From positions 682,001 through 746,000 of the forward strand of contig NZ_CP109442.1 of NCBI RefSeq assembly GCF_036227205.1: a stretch of DNA of 64,000 nucleotides, written 5' to 3'. The stretch is from Amycolatopsis sp. NBC_01480. GTDB taxonomy: Bacteria; Actinomycetota; Actinomycetes; Mycobacteriales; Pseudonocardiaceae. The notes below the pieces were generated by a model. That model made no database searches. It was not told the DNA's origin and saw only the letters and a program-made list of their open reading frames with translations. The position numbers were made by a program, and so were the translations under genes. Shown one piece after another: positions 5,979-19,203 of this stretch (position 1 is its first letter; every line of letters starts with the position of its first letter).

Positions 5979-8794
5979 CGGTGCAAGGGACGACCCAACC
6001 CGCGCCGCAGCAACTCGGCCAAGTGCACCGCACGGCGGCCTGACTCCTGCTCGATCTGCGTACGGCAACTGAACCCGTCCGACAACACCACCGCGGAGTC
6101 CGCCACCGCACGCAGGGCAGGCAACATCCGATCCTCAGCAACAGCCTTCGACACCTCGTAGTGCCCCCGCTCGAACCCGAAGTTGCCCGCCAGCCCGCAG
6201 CAACCCGCGTCCAGCGTCGTGTTTCGGACCCCCGCCGCGGTCATCGCGGCCTCGTCCGCGGCGAAGCCGAGTACGGCGTGCTGGTGGCAGTGCACCTGCG
6301 TGACCGTCTCGACGTCCAGCGACGCTTCGAGCGGCTTCGGCGCGTCGGCCAGCAACTCGGCGAAAGTCCGGGTACGCGAGGCCAGCAACTCAGCCGTCGC
6401 GTCGCCCGGAAGCAGCGCGGCCAGGTCGCCGCGGAACAGGGCAGTACAGCTGGGCTCCAGGCCCGCGACCTCGTAACCGGCTTCGAGGTACGGCCGCAGC
6501 ACCTCGAGCGTCCGCCGCAGCACCCGCTTGGCCATGTCCAGCTGACCGGTCGAGACCCACGTCAGTCCACAACAGACACCGCGGTCCGGCAGCACCACGT
6601 CGTAACCCGCGGCGGTGAGCACCTCCGTGGCGGCGTCGAGCACGTCCGGGGTCAGGTAGTTGTTGAACGAGTCCGGCCACAGCACCACCGGCCGCGGCCC
6701 GCTCGCCCACCGTCGCAAGTCCTTGCGCGCACGAGTGAACGGCACCGTCGCGAACTCCGGCAACGCCCGTTCCACAGCGATCCCGCCAACCCGCTTCAGC
6801 GCGGCGGCGGCCCAACGCCGACGTGAGAAGAAGTTCGCCACCCGCGGCGCGAGCGCGGCGCCGCGCAGCCACAGCGGCAGCCAGCCCATCGAGTAGTGCG
6901 ACGCCGGACGCACGCGGCCGCGGTAGTGCTGGTGCAGGAACTCCGCCTTGTAGGTGGCCATGTCGACGTCCACCGGGCAGTCCGACAGACATCCCTTGCA
7001 GGACAAGCACAAATCGAGCGCCTCGGCGACCTCACCCGAGCGCCAGCCGTCCTTGATCACCTCACCGTTGACCATTTCGGCGAGCAGGTGCGCGCGCCCG
7101 CGGGTGGAGTGCTGCTCCTCGCGGGTGGCGCGGTAGCTCGGGCACATCACGCCGCCACCGCTGGTGTTGCGGCACTTGCCGACGCCGACGCAGCGGCGCA
7201 TCGCCTGCCCGAAGCTGCCCTGGTCCTCGGGGTAACCGAGCACGGTCACGTCCTCGAGCGCCAGCGGCGCGCGCCGCACCCGCAGGTCGGCGTCCACCGG
7301 CCGCGGGTCGACCAGGATACCCGGGTTCATCCGGCCGTCGGGGTCGAAGATCGCCTTGAACCGGCCGAACAAGGCCATCATTTCCGGGCTGTACATCCGC
7401 GACAGCAGCTCGGACCGCGCCTGCCCGTCGCCGTGCTCGCCGGAAAGCGAGCCGCCGTGCGCCGCGACGAGGTCGGCCGCCTCCTCGACGAAACCGCGGA
7501 AATCCGCGATGCCGGGCGACGACAGCAGGTCGAAGTCGAGGCGCAGGTGCAGGCAGCCCTCGCCGTAGTGGCCGTAGACCACGCTCTGACGGCCGTACCG
7601 GGCCATCAATTCCTTGAAACCACGCAGGTACGAGCCCAGCCGCTCGGGCGGCACCGCCGCGTCTTCCCAGCCGGGCCAGGCTTCCGAGCCGTCCGCGAGG
7701 CGCGTGGCCAGGCCCGCGCCCTCTTCGCGGATACGCCACAGCCGCCGTTGCGCCGCCGGGTCGTCGAGCACTACCGAGCCGGTCACCACCGACTCCAGCG
7801 CAGCCGCCAGCTCACGCGCCCGCGCGGCGGCTTCGGCCGGCGACTCCCCCGACAGCTCGACGAACAGCCAAGCGCCACCCGGCGGCAGGCCGTCCGCGCG
7901 GCCGGGCTCCAGCAGTGCGACGAGCTGCGCGTCCACCCCCTCGACGGTCAGCGGCGACCACGGCAGGATCGCCGGCACCGCGTCGGCCGCCGCGATGTCC
8001 GAGGCGAAACCGAGCACGGCCAGCACCCGATGCTTCGGCAGCTCGGCCAGCGCGACGGTCGCCTCCAGCACCGTCACGCAGGTGCCCTCGCTGCCGACCA
8101 GCGCCTTCGCGACGTCGAAACCGTTCTCCGGCAACAGGTGCTCCAGGCCATAGCCGGAAACCCGGCGCGGCCAGGTCGAAAGCTCCTTGCGCAGCAACGC
8201 AAGATTGTCACGCACCATCGCGCGCAGCTCCGTGAACACCCGGCCCTCGGTGCCGGGCCGCGCCGCACGATCGTCCACTTCGGACGGTTTCATGGGGCCG
8301 ACGGTGAGCCGCGTGCCGTCGTAGAGCAGCACGTCCAGCTCACGCACCACGTCGACGGTCCGGCCCCAGGCCACGGAGTGCGAGCCGCAGGCGTTGTTCC
8401 CGATCATGCCGCCGAGGGTGCACCGGCTGTGCGTGGACGGGTCGGGCCCGAACCGCAGGCCGTGCAGCGCGGCGAGCGCCTGCAAATCATCGAGCACGGT
8501 GCCGGGCGCGACCCGCGCGAGCCGGGCGTCGGGGTCGAGCCAGCGGACGCCATGCACGTGCCGCGAGGTGTCCACGACGATGCCCGGGCCGCACGAGTTG
8601 CCCGCGACGCTCGTGCCGCCGCCCCGCGCCACCACCGGCGCGCCCCGCTCACGCGCCGCCGCCACCGCGGCGACCACGTCGTCCACCGTCTCCGGTAACA
8701 CCACGCCGAGCGGCACGTGGCGGTAGTTGGACGCGTCGGTGGTGTACAGCGCGAGCGTGGCGGCGTCGGTGAGGATCTCCACGCCCCCATTCAA
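5975..8794 (-). CDS. FAD-linked oxidase fused to 4Fe-4S/CCG-domain protein (GlcD-GlcF/D-lactate dehydrogenase-like)
   Basis: A 939-residue fusion. Residues about 35-250 form the FAD_binding_4 (PCMH) domain (ARGGGTSVAGNSCG), 270-530 the FAD-oxidase C-terminal domain ending GHYGEGCLHLR and SGEHGDGQARSE, then two ferredoxin-like clusters (CVGVGKCRNTSGGGVMCPS and CLSCKGCLSDCP), then two CCG repeats (GVCCGLTW and AGCCGLAG) as in GlcF/heterodisulfide reductase D. Such enzymes oxidise D-2-hydroxy acids (glycolate, D-lactate) and pass electrons to the respiratory chain at the membrane face. Start is TTG at 8794 or GTG at 8782. It follows the amino-acid dehydrogenase by 9 bases, so 2-hydroxy acids derived from branched-chain 2-oxo acids are plausible substrates. 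Confidence 0.85.
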   Translation of the reverse strand: MNGGVEILTDAATLALYTTDASNYRHVPLGVVLPETVDDVVAAVAAARERGAPVVARGGGTSVAGNSCGPGIVVDTSRHVHGVRWLDPDARLARVAPGTVLDDLQALAALHGLRFGPDPSTHSRCTLGGMIGNNACGSHSVAWGRTVDVVRELDVLLYDGTRLTVGPMKPSEVDDRAARPGTEGRVFTELRAMVRDNLALLRKELSTWPRRVSGYGLEHLLPENGFDVAKALVGSEGTCVTVLEATVALAELPKHRVLAVLGFASDIAAADAVPAILPWSPLTVEGVDAQLVALLEPGRADGLPPGGAWLFVELSGESPAEAAARARELAAALESVVTGSVVLDDPAAQRRLWRIREEGAGLATRLADGSEAWPGWEDAAVPPERLGSYLRGFKELMARYGRQSVVYGHYGEGCLHLRLDFDLLSSPGIADFRGFVEEAADLVAAHGGSLSGEHGDGQARSELLSRMYSPEMMALFGRFKAIFDPDGRMNPGILVDPRPVDADLRVRRAPLALEDVTVLGYPEDQGSFGQAMRRCVGVGKCRNTSGGGVMCPSYRATREEQHSTRGRAHLLAEMVNGEVIKDGWRSGEVAEALDLCLSCKGCLSDCPVDVDMATYKAEFLHQHYRGRVRPASHYSMGWLPLWLRGAALAPRVANFFSRRRWAAAALKRVGGIAVERALPEFATVPFTRARKDLRRWASGPRPVVLWPDSFNNYLTPDVLDAATEVLTAAGYDVVLPDRGVCCGLTWVSTGQLDMAKRVLRRTLEVLRPYLEAGYEVAGLEPSCTALFRGDLAALLPGDATAELLASRTRTFAELLADAPKPLEASLDVETVTQVHCHQHAVLGFAADEAAMTAAGVRNTTLDAGCCGLAGNFGFERGHYEVSKAVAEDRMLPALRAVADSAVVLSDGFSCRTQIEQESGRRAVHLAELLRRGLGRPLHR

Positions 8795-8803
8795 GACACC
8801 CGG

Positions 8804-9853
8804 TCAGACCACCGCCGTACGGACCCCGTCGAGACGACGCCCGGACAGCGCCGCGGCCTCCGCGAGCGGCGTCGTGCCACGCGCGGCGGAATCGGACAGC
8901 AGAGCCGAAACCACGTCGCCGATCGCCGCCACCCGCGCGGACGCCGCGGCGTGGTCCAGGCCCTCGACCTCCCGCGCCACGGTGTAAACGACACCGCCCG
9001 CGCTCGCCACGTAGTCGGGCACCCAGACGATGCCGCGCGCGGCCAGCGTTTCCGCCACGCCGTCGTCGACCAGCTGGTTGTTGGCCGGGCCGACGATGAG
9101 CGGCGCGGTGAGCACGGTGTTTTTGCCGAGCACGCCGCCGACGGCCGCGGGCACCATGATGTCGGCGTCGAGTGCCAACGCCTCCGCCGGCTCGGCCCAG
9201 GCGTAGCCGAGGTAACGGGCGTCTTCGCGGGCCTGCTCGGTCACGTCGGAGACGGTGACCTCGGCGCCGGCCAGCCCGCTCGCGACCAGCCGCCCGACCG
9301 AGCCGAACCCGCACACCACCACCCGCCGTCCGGCCGGGTCCGGGGTGCCGAACACCGCCTCAGACGCGGCCCGCAGCGCGGCGAGCACCCCCTGAGCGGT
9401 CGGGCCGCTGGACGAGCCGATGCCGCCCGCGGACTCGGGCACGCAGAACGCGGGCGCGCCGTGCTCCCGCAGCACCAGCATGTCTTCGGGGCCGGTGCCG
9501 ATGTCGGGCCCGGCGAGGTACTGGCCGTCCAGCGAGGCGATCAGTTCGGCGTGGTCGAGCAGCACGGCGTGCCGCTGGCCGGCGTCGAGACGCTGGCCGG
9601 GCCGCAGGGCGATCACGCTCTTCGCGCCGCCGAAGTCCATGCCCGCGACGGCGCACTTGTCCGTCATCGCGGCCGAAAGCCGCAGCACGTCACGCTCGGC
9701 CTCGTCCAGGCTGTCGTAGGCCTTCATCCGGCAGCCGCCGAGCGCGGGCCCGAGCGCCGTCGAATGGATCGCGACCATCGTGGTGACGCCGGAACGGCGG
9801 CCTCGGCGCACCACCAGCCGTTCGTGGTCCCAGGGCAGGGGGTGGACGGTCAT
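8804..9853 (-). CDS. Leucine/valine/phenylalanine dehydrogenase (Glu/Leu/Phe/Val dehydrogenase family)
   Basis: A 349-residue NAD-dependent amino-acid dehydrogenase converting branched-chain or aromatic L-amino acids to 2-oxo acids and ammonia. Signature segments: LGPALGGCRM, MTDKCAVAGMDFGGAKSVI with the catalytic lysine, AGPDIGTGPEDM, and the C-terminal Rossmann VVVCGFGSVGRLVA plus PAANNQ-like GPANNQL. Length fits Streptomyces Vdh and Bacillus Leu-DH. ATG at 9853 (MTVHPLPWDHE) chosen because the family starts at that point. It is divergent from an AsnC/Lrp regulator at 9963 and heads an operon with the FAD/Fe-S oxidoreductase. Substrate preference cannot be read from sequence alone. Confidence 0.92.
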   Translation of the reverse strand: MTVHPLPWDHERLVVRRGRRSGVTTMVAIHSTALGPALGGCRMKAYDSLDEAERDVLRLSAAMTDKCAVAGMDFGGAKSVIALRPGQRLDAGQRHAVLLDHAELIASLDGQYLAGPDIGTGPEDMLVLREHGAPAFCVPESAGGIGSSSGPTAQGVLAALRAASEAVFGTPDPAGRRVVVCGFGSVGRLVASGLAGAEVTVSDVTEQAREDARYLGYAWAEPAEALALDADIMVPAAVGGVLGKNTVLTAPLIVGPANNQLVDDGVAETLAARGIVWVPDYVASAGGVVYTVAREVEGLDHAAASARVAAIGDVVSALLSDSAARGTTPLAEAAALSGRRLDGVRTAVV

Positions 9854-9962
9854 CGAGGTCACCTTCCGCATGTCCGACGCTGTCTTCCCGGTGAAGTTAG
9901 AGTCGTGACCAGTGGTTTCGAGTCGGCGGCGAACATAATTCGGCATCGGAGGCGACGGGGAC

Positions 9963-10445
9963 GTGCTGGACGAACTTGATTCGGCGATCGTTCGCCTGCT
10001 GCAGGAGGACGCCCGGCAGACCAACCGGGACATCGCGCGCAAGGTCGGAATTGCGCCTTCGACCTGCCTGGAGCGCACGCGGCTGCTGCGCGAGCGCGGC
10101 GTGATCCGCGGTTATCACGCCGAAGTCGACCTCCCCAGCCTCGGCCGTTCGGTGCAGGCCATGGTGTCCGCGCAGGTCCGCCCGCTCAGCCGCGCCGTGA
10201 TCGACGCCTTCCAGCGGTCGATGGCGGAGCGGCCGGAGGTGCTCTCGGTGTTCGTGGCGGCGGGCAGCGACGATTTCCTCATCCACGTCGCCGTGCGCGA
10301 CATCGACCACCTGCACGCTTTCCTGACCGACCGGCTCGCCCTGCGCAAGGAGGTGGTCGGGTTCCGCAGCTCGATCATCTTCCGGCACCTGCGCAAGTCC
10401 ACCGTCGAAGAGCTGCCGATCGGCCGTGCGGCGGAGAACCCCTGA
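9963..10445 (+). CDS. Lrp/AsnC-family regulator (BkdR-like)
   Basis: A 160-residue AsnC/Lrp protein: N-terminal HTH LDELDSAIVRLLQEDAR / NRDIARKVGIAPSTCLERTR / RLLRERGVIRGYHAEVD and a C-terminal RAM ligand domain (VFVAAGSDDFLIHVAVRD). It starts with GTG at 9963 and is divergent from the branched-chain amino-acid dehydrogenase, the classical arrangement for an Lrp protein that senses Leu/Val and controls their breakdown. The 109-base gap between the two starts holds both promoters. Confidence 0.92.
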   Translation: MLDELDSAIVRLLQEDARQTNRDIARKVGIAPSTCLERTRLLRERGVIRGYHAEVDLPSLGRSVQAMVSAQVRPLSRAVIDAFQRSMAERPEVLSVFVAAGSDDFLIHVAVRDIDHLHAFLTDRLALRKEVVGFRSSIIFRHLRKSTVEELPIGRAAENP

Positions 10446-10556
10446 AAAGACGCGACATCACCCGGGAAAACACGGGAAATGCCCGGATTCCGGTGTTCCC
10501 GGGGCGAAACTGTCGGTGGTCCTTGTTCTACTGGACCATGAAAGCGAGGTACCGAC

Positions 10557-10859
10557 ATGACTGTCGAACTGACAGACACCGACATCGGCAGTGACATCGA
10601 ATACGTGGCACTGAATCATCGTGAACGGGCCACCCTGGCCGCCGTGGCCGCGGGCCGCGCGCAGATCAGCTGCAGCTGTGAGCCGGACCTGTTCGTCGAC
10701 GGCCTGAGCTGCTGTGACCAGGGCACCGTCCGCCGGCTGGCCCGGCTGGGCCTGATCGAACCCGTCTCGGCGGGGGCGCACGGGGAGCGGGTGCCGGCCG
10801 TGCTGACCGCCGCCGGAATGGCGGCCTTGAACGAGCCGGGCGCGATCGTGGCCGCCTAG
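10557..10859 (+). CDS. Small Cys-rich protein of unknown function
   Basis: A 100-residue protein I do not recognise. It has a short acidic N-terminus, an ALNHRERATLAAVAAGR helix, then ISCSCEPDLFVDGLSCCDQG (a CxC and a CC pair), then a winged-helix-like RRLARLGLIEP / VPAVLTAAGMAAL tail. The second half resembles a degenerate winged helix with a recognition wing, and the four cysteines could bind a metal, but both are inference. The ATG at 10557 follows a GCGAGGTA ribosome-like sequence. It lies alone between the Lrp regulator and a GNAT, same strand. Confidence 0.7.
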   Translation: MTVELTDTDIGSDIEYVALNHRERATLAAVAAGRAQISCSCEPDLFVDGLSCCDQGTVRRLARLGLIEPVSAGAHGERVPAVLTAAGMAALNEPGAIVAA

Positions 10860-10916
10860 CAGCGGGCCCGGAAAACCCGCTGGCCTCCGGGGCCGGCACC
10901 CGGCAGCATTACCGGG

Positions 10917-11480
10917 ATGGACGTGTTCCTGGAAACGGAACGGCTGATTCTGCGCCGCTTCACCCGCGAAGACGCGGATCTGCTGTTCGAGCTCTACAAC
11001 GACCCCGCCGTGATGCGTTACCTCAATGGCGGCGCACCGGCCGACCGGGCCGAGATCGCCGCGGTCGACCTCCCGGCATTCCTGGGTTACTACCCGCGTT
11101 TCGCCGGTTACGGCTTCTGGGCCGCGCTCGACCGGGAACACTCGGGCTTCCTGGGCTGGTTCCACTTCCGCCCACAGCCGGGCGACCCCCTGGACGAACC
11201 CGAACTCGGCTACCGCCTGCACCGCGCCGCCTGGGGCCGCGGCTACGCGACGGAAGGCTCCCGCGCCTTGCTGGCGAAGGGTTTCACCGAACTGGGCGCC
11301 AGCCGCGTCACCGCCGCCACCGTCACCGCGAACCAGGGCTCACGCCGTGTCCTGGAGAAGCTCGGCCTGCGTTACCTCCGCACCGTCCCCGCCGACGAGC
11401 ACGACACCGCCGAAGGCGCCGAACACGGGGTGCGCGAGTACGCCATCACCCGCGCCGAATGGGCCGCGCTGCAGCATTGA
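10917..11480 (+). CDS. GNAT-family N-acetyltransferase (RimJ/RimL-like)
   Basis: A 187-residue acetyltransferase: ETERLILRRFTREDADLLFE opening typical of the RimJ/RimL subfamily, ELGYRLHRAAWGRGYATEG as the acetyl-CoA pyrophosphate site, and VTAATVTANQGSRRVLEKLG as the strand 5/helix 5 segment. These use acetyl-CoA to modify N-termini or small amines. The ATG at 10917 is favoured over other starts by the ETERL segment. The acceptor substrate is unknown. Confidence 0.9.
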   Translation: MDVFLETERLILRRFTREDADLLFELYNDPAVMRYLNGGAPADRAEIAAVDLPAFLGYYPRFAGYGFWAALDREHSGFLGWFHFRPQPGDPLDEPELGYRLHRAAWGRGYATEGSRALLAKGFTELGASRVTAATVTANQGSRRVLEKLGLRYLRTVPADEHDTAEGAEHGVREYAITRAEWAALQH

Positions 11481-11621
11481 CCGCCGCCGCCCCGCCCCTC
11501 ACCGCGCCACCCCGCGCCGCTCCTCGCCGCGCCCCTCTTCACAGCACCGCCCTCGCCGCGCCTCTCGTCGCCACCCCGCTCCGCGCCACCCGTCGCCGCG
11601 CCACCTCGCGCCGCGCCGGAT
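11481..11621. repeat. Degenerate GC-rich direct repeats after the GNAT gene
   Basis: About 140 bases of nearly pure G/C made of irregular copies of CGCCGCGCC and CGCGCCACC motifs follow the GNAT stop. No open frame here has recognisable protein content. It leads directly into the palindromic element at 11622. Confidence 0.55.
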
Positions 11622-11706
11622 GCGCCCCAATGTGGCGTTCGGTGCGTCCAGCGCACCGAACGCCACATTGGGTGCGTCCAGCGCAACCAACGCCACATTG
11701 GGGCGC
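11622..11706. repeat. Multi-arm palindromic element, copy A
   Basis: Arm 1 (11626-11646, CCCAATGTGGCGTTCGG and four more bases) pairs perfectly over 21 bases with arm 2 (11652-11672). A third arm (11689-11706) is a further inverted copy that pairs over 18 bases with 11622-11639, so two alternative foldings compete. The same arrangement recurs at 18938-19021. It lies between convergent genes and touches the YigZ stop, where it could end transcription from both sides. It is probably a dispersed repeat of this genome. Confidence 0.85.
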
Positions 11707-11707
11707 T

Positions 11708-12337
11708 TCAGGCCGAGCGCACCCATTCCTCCCCCAGCCGGGTCAGCACGGCCTCGCCGCCGGTGAGGTCGGCGAGCCAGGCGGCGAACGGCTCCTCCTC
11801 ACCCACACCGAGGCCGACCTCGAAGTGGGCAGTGGCGTCGAAGCGGGTCTCGTTCAGTGTGTACGGCGATGAGCGCAGGTCGTTCTCCAGGCGGCCCGCG
11901 CGGGTGTAGTCCACTTCGACCTCGACGAGGCGCAGCCGCCGGTACTCGACCACGCCGACCGCGTCCAGGGCTTCCGACACCGCCTGCCCGTACGCGCGGA
12001 TCAAACCGCCCGCGCCCAGCAGTACACCGCCGAAATGCCGGGACACCACCGCGACCGTGTCGGTGACCGCGCGGCGCCGCAGGACCTCCAGCATCGGGAT
12101 ACCCGCGGTGCCGGCGGGTTCGCCGTCGTCGCTGGAGCGCTGGGTGCGGCCGTCCGGGCCGAGGACAAACGCGTGACAGTGGTGGCGCGCGGCCGGTTCG
12201 GCCTTCCGCCGGGCCGCGATCGCCGCGCGCGCAGCGGCTTCATCGGCCACCGGGGCGAGGGCGCAGAGGAAGCGGGAGCGCCGGATCTCGATCTCGTGCA
12301 GTCCCGGACTCGGCACGGAGAGATAACGATCAGTCAT
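11708..12337 (-). CDS. YigZ/IMPACT-family protein
   Basis: A 209-residue YigZ (UPF0029) protein. It shows EIRRSRFLCALAPV, the conserved HHCHAFVLG, SSDDGEPAGTAGIPML and VVSRHFGGVLLGAGGLIRAY segments of the IMPACT N-terminal domain, and a shorter DUF1949-like C-terminus (RAGRLENDLR). The family is conserved in bacteria with an unclear role, related to eukaryotic IMPACT that modulates translation stress kinases. Start ATG at 12337. It is a single gene; the stop codon abuts the palindromic element at 11622-11706. Confidence 0.93.
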   Translation of the reverse strand: MTDRYLSVPSPGLHEIEIRRSRFLCALAPVADEAAARAAIAARRKAEPAARHHCHAFVLGPDGRTQRSSDDGEPAGTAGIPMLEVLRRRAVTDTVAVVSRHFGGVLLGAGGLIRAYGQAVSEALDAVGVVEYRRLRLVEVEVDYTRAGRLENDLRSSPYTLNETRFDATAHFEVGLGVGEEEPFAAWLADLTGGEAVLTRLGEEWVRSA

Positions 12338-12900
12338 CGACGGCTCGCCTCATGCGACCAGTCAACCACCCTGACCGCGCGGACGAACGCCAGGTCGCGA
12401 CGGCGTTTCGCCAGGTCAGCGCCGGTGTGGTCCGAGCACCGGGAGAGAAGGCCCGACATATGGGAGTACCCCGGGGGGCGTCAACGTAAGCGTGGCATTT
12501 CCCACCCGGGCCCGGCGACGTATGTCGATTACAGCGAATTCACACTATCGTCATAAGACCCGGCGAACCCGGGAGTAACACCACGCGCGCGGCCCGCCCC
12601 CCACCACACCGGCTGACCGTACCCAGCGCGTGGCTGCACCGACCACTGTTCGGCCGCCCAACGGCGTGTGGCCCGTGAATAACCCGCAGCCCGATCGACG
12701 ACGACCGGGCTGGGCCGTCCCGCCTGGCTCTTCCCGTGCGCGAGCAGCAAGCTCCCGCGAGAGGGCAACGGGCGAGCCCGCGGCGAATTCCTTCCCCGAC
12801 TGACCATCGCGGTTCCGGACCACTTCGTTAACCGGTTCACTGTCGAACCATCCGATGGAGTGAGTACCGGGCGCGCCAACGCCTTGGGAGGCGGCCAGCC
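12338..12900. promoter_or_regulatory. gltB upstream region with inverted repeats
   Basis: A 563-base gap without a credible gene. It holds divergent promoters for YigZ and gltB. Visible symmetry: CGACATA (12454-12460) and TATGTCG (12521-12527) bracket about 60 bases containing further complementary G/C blocks, a possible leader structure; and GGTTC-N6-GAACC at 12834-12849 close to gltB, resembling the spacing of GlnR half-sites although not the consensus. A GGGAGGCGG ribosome site precedes the gltB GTG. Confidence 0.4.
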
Positions 12901-17437
<4,537 letters not shown>

Positions 17438-17445
<8 letters not shown>

Positions 17446-18889
17446 CCCCAAGGGCTTTCTGACCACCACCCGCGAAGAACCGAAGCGGCGTCCGGTCGAT
17501 CTGCGGCTGATGGACTGGCGCGAGGTCTACGAGGACTTCGCATCGACGAAGCTGGAGAAGCAAGCCGGACGCTGTATGGACTGCGGCATCCCGTTCTGTC
17601 ACCAGGGCTGTCCGCTGGGGAACCTGATCCCGGAGTGGAACACCCTGGTGTGGCGGGAAGACTGGCAGGAGGCGGCCGAGCGGCTGCACGCCACCAACAA
17701 CTTCCCGGAGTTCACCGGCACGCTGTGCCCCGCGCCGTGCGAGACCGCCTGTGTGCTGGGCATCAACGACGATCCGGTGACGATCAAGCGGGTCGAGATC
17801 TCCATCATCGACCGGGCCTTCGCCGAGGGCTGGGTCACGCCGCAGGTGCCGATCGCCAAGACCGGCAAGAAGGTCGCCGTGGTCGGCTCCGGCCCGTCCG
17901 GGCTCGCCGCGGCGCAGCAGCTGACCCGCGCGGGCCACAGCGTGGTGGTGTACGAGCGGGCCGACAAGATCGGCGGGCTGCTGCGTTACGGCATCCCCGC
18001 GTTCAAGATGGAGAAGCACCGCCTCGACCGGCGGATCGCGCAGATGGAGGCCGAGGGCACGGAATTCCGGACCTCGGTGAACGTCGGCGCCGACCTCACC
18101 GTGGAAGAACTGCGGTCTTCGCACGACGCCGTGGTGCTGGCGGGCGGCGCGACGGCGTGGCGCGACCTGCCGATCGACGGCCGCGAGCTGACCGGCATCT
18201 ACCAGGCGATGGAGTTCCTGCCGCCGGCGAACCGGGTGGCCGCGGGTGAGCTGGACGTGTCGCCGTACTCCGCCGAGGGCCTCGACGTGGTGGTCATCGG
18301 CGGCGGCGACACCGGCGCGGACTGCGTCGGCACCTCGCACCGCCAGGGCGCGAAATCGGTGACGCAGCTGGAAATCATGCCGCGGCCGCCGGAGTCGCGG
18401 TCGGACGCGAACCCCTGGCCGACGTACCCGATGATCTACCGCGTCTCCTCGGCCCACGAGGAGGGCGGCGAGCGGCTGTACTCGGTGAACACGCAGGAAT
18501 TCCTGAGTGACGCCGACGGCCGCGTGCGCGCGCTGAAGCTCGTCGAGGTGCGCAACGAGGGCGGCAAGTTCGTCCCCGTCGAGGGCACCGAGACCGAGCT
18601 GCCGGCCCAGCTCGTGTTGCTGGCCATGGGTTTCCTGGGCCCGCAGCGCGAAGGGCTGATCGAGGACCTCGGCGTGGAGCTGGACCAGCGCGGCAATGTC
18701 GCGCGGGACAAGGACTTCCGCACCAGCCTCGACAACGTCTTCGTGGCCGGCGACATGGGCCGCGGCCAGTCGCTGATCGTGTGGGCCATCGCCGAGGGCC
18801 GCTCCTGCGCCGCCGGCGTCGACGCCTACCTCACCGGCCGCGATTTCCTGCCCGCCCCGATCGCGCCGACCGACCGGCCGATCTCCTGA
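17438..18889 (+). CDS. gltD: Glutamate synthase, small subunit
   Basis: The 483-residue small subunit supplies electrons from NADPH through FAD and Fe-S clusters to GltB. The N-terminal cysteine pattern [17 protein letters not shown] and [12 protein letters not shown] binds two 4Fe-4S clusters; [17 protein letters not shown] is the FAD site and [15 protein letters not shown] the NADPH site; the C-terminal [18 protein letters not shown] closes the FAD fold. ATG at 17438 lies inside the end of gltB, so the pair forms one operon. Confidence 0.98.
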
Positions 18890-18937
18890 GCTTCGGGCCG
18901 GGGGCACCAACGTTGTTGCCCCCGCCCGATCTGCTTA

Positions 18938-19021
18938 CGCCCCAATGTGGCGTTCGGTGCGTTCAACGCACCGAACGCCACATTGGGTGCGTCCAGCGCA
19001 CCCAATGCCACATTGGGGCGC
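18938..19021. repeat. Multi-arm palindromic element, copy B
   Basis: A near-identical partner of the element at 11622. Arm 1 (18941-18961) pairs perfectly with arm 2 (18967-18987), loop TTCAA instead of TCCAG; after the spacer TGCGTCCAGCGCA a third arm (near 19002-19020) repeats the inverted CCACATTGGGGCG end. It lies 50 bases after the gltD stop, before the Dyp gene on the same strand. As gltBD terminator it is plausible; as a dispersed repeat it is nearly certain from the two copies. Confidence 0.85.
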
Positions 19022-19203
19022 TTCCCGACTGATCACCGAGCGAAACCCCTATCGCGCCATTCAGGTGATTTCCCGACCGGGGTGGCATCCGGGGTGCCAC
19101 TGAGCGCAACCTGGAAATAAGGGAGGAACACCGCCGGTCGCCGAGGGGGCTCGGGTGCCGGTGGTGTCCGCCGGCACGGCGGGAACGGGGAGGGGACCCT
19201 GGC
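19022..19203. promoter_or_regulatory. Upstream region of the Dyp peroxidase gene
   Basis: A 182-base noncoding stretch after palindrome B. It must hold the promoter of the peroxidase; GGGGAGGGGACC (about 19187-19198) is its ribosome site. No operator stands out. Confidence 0.4.
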
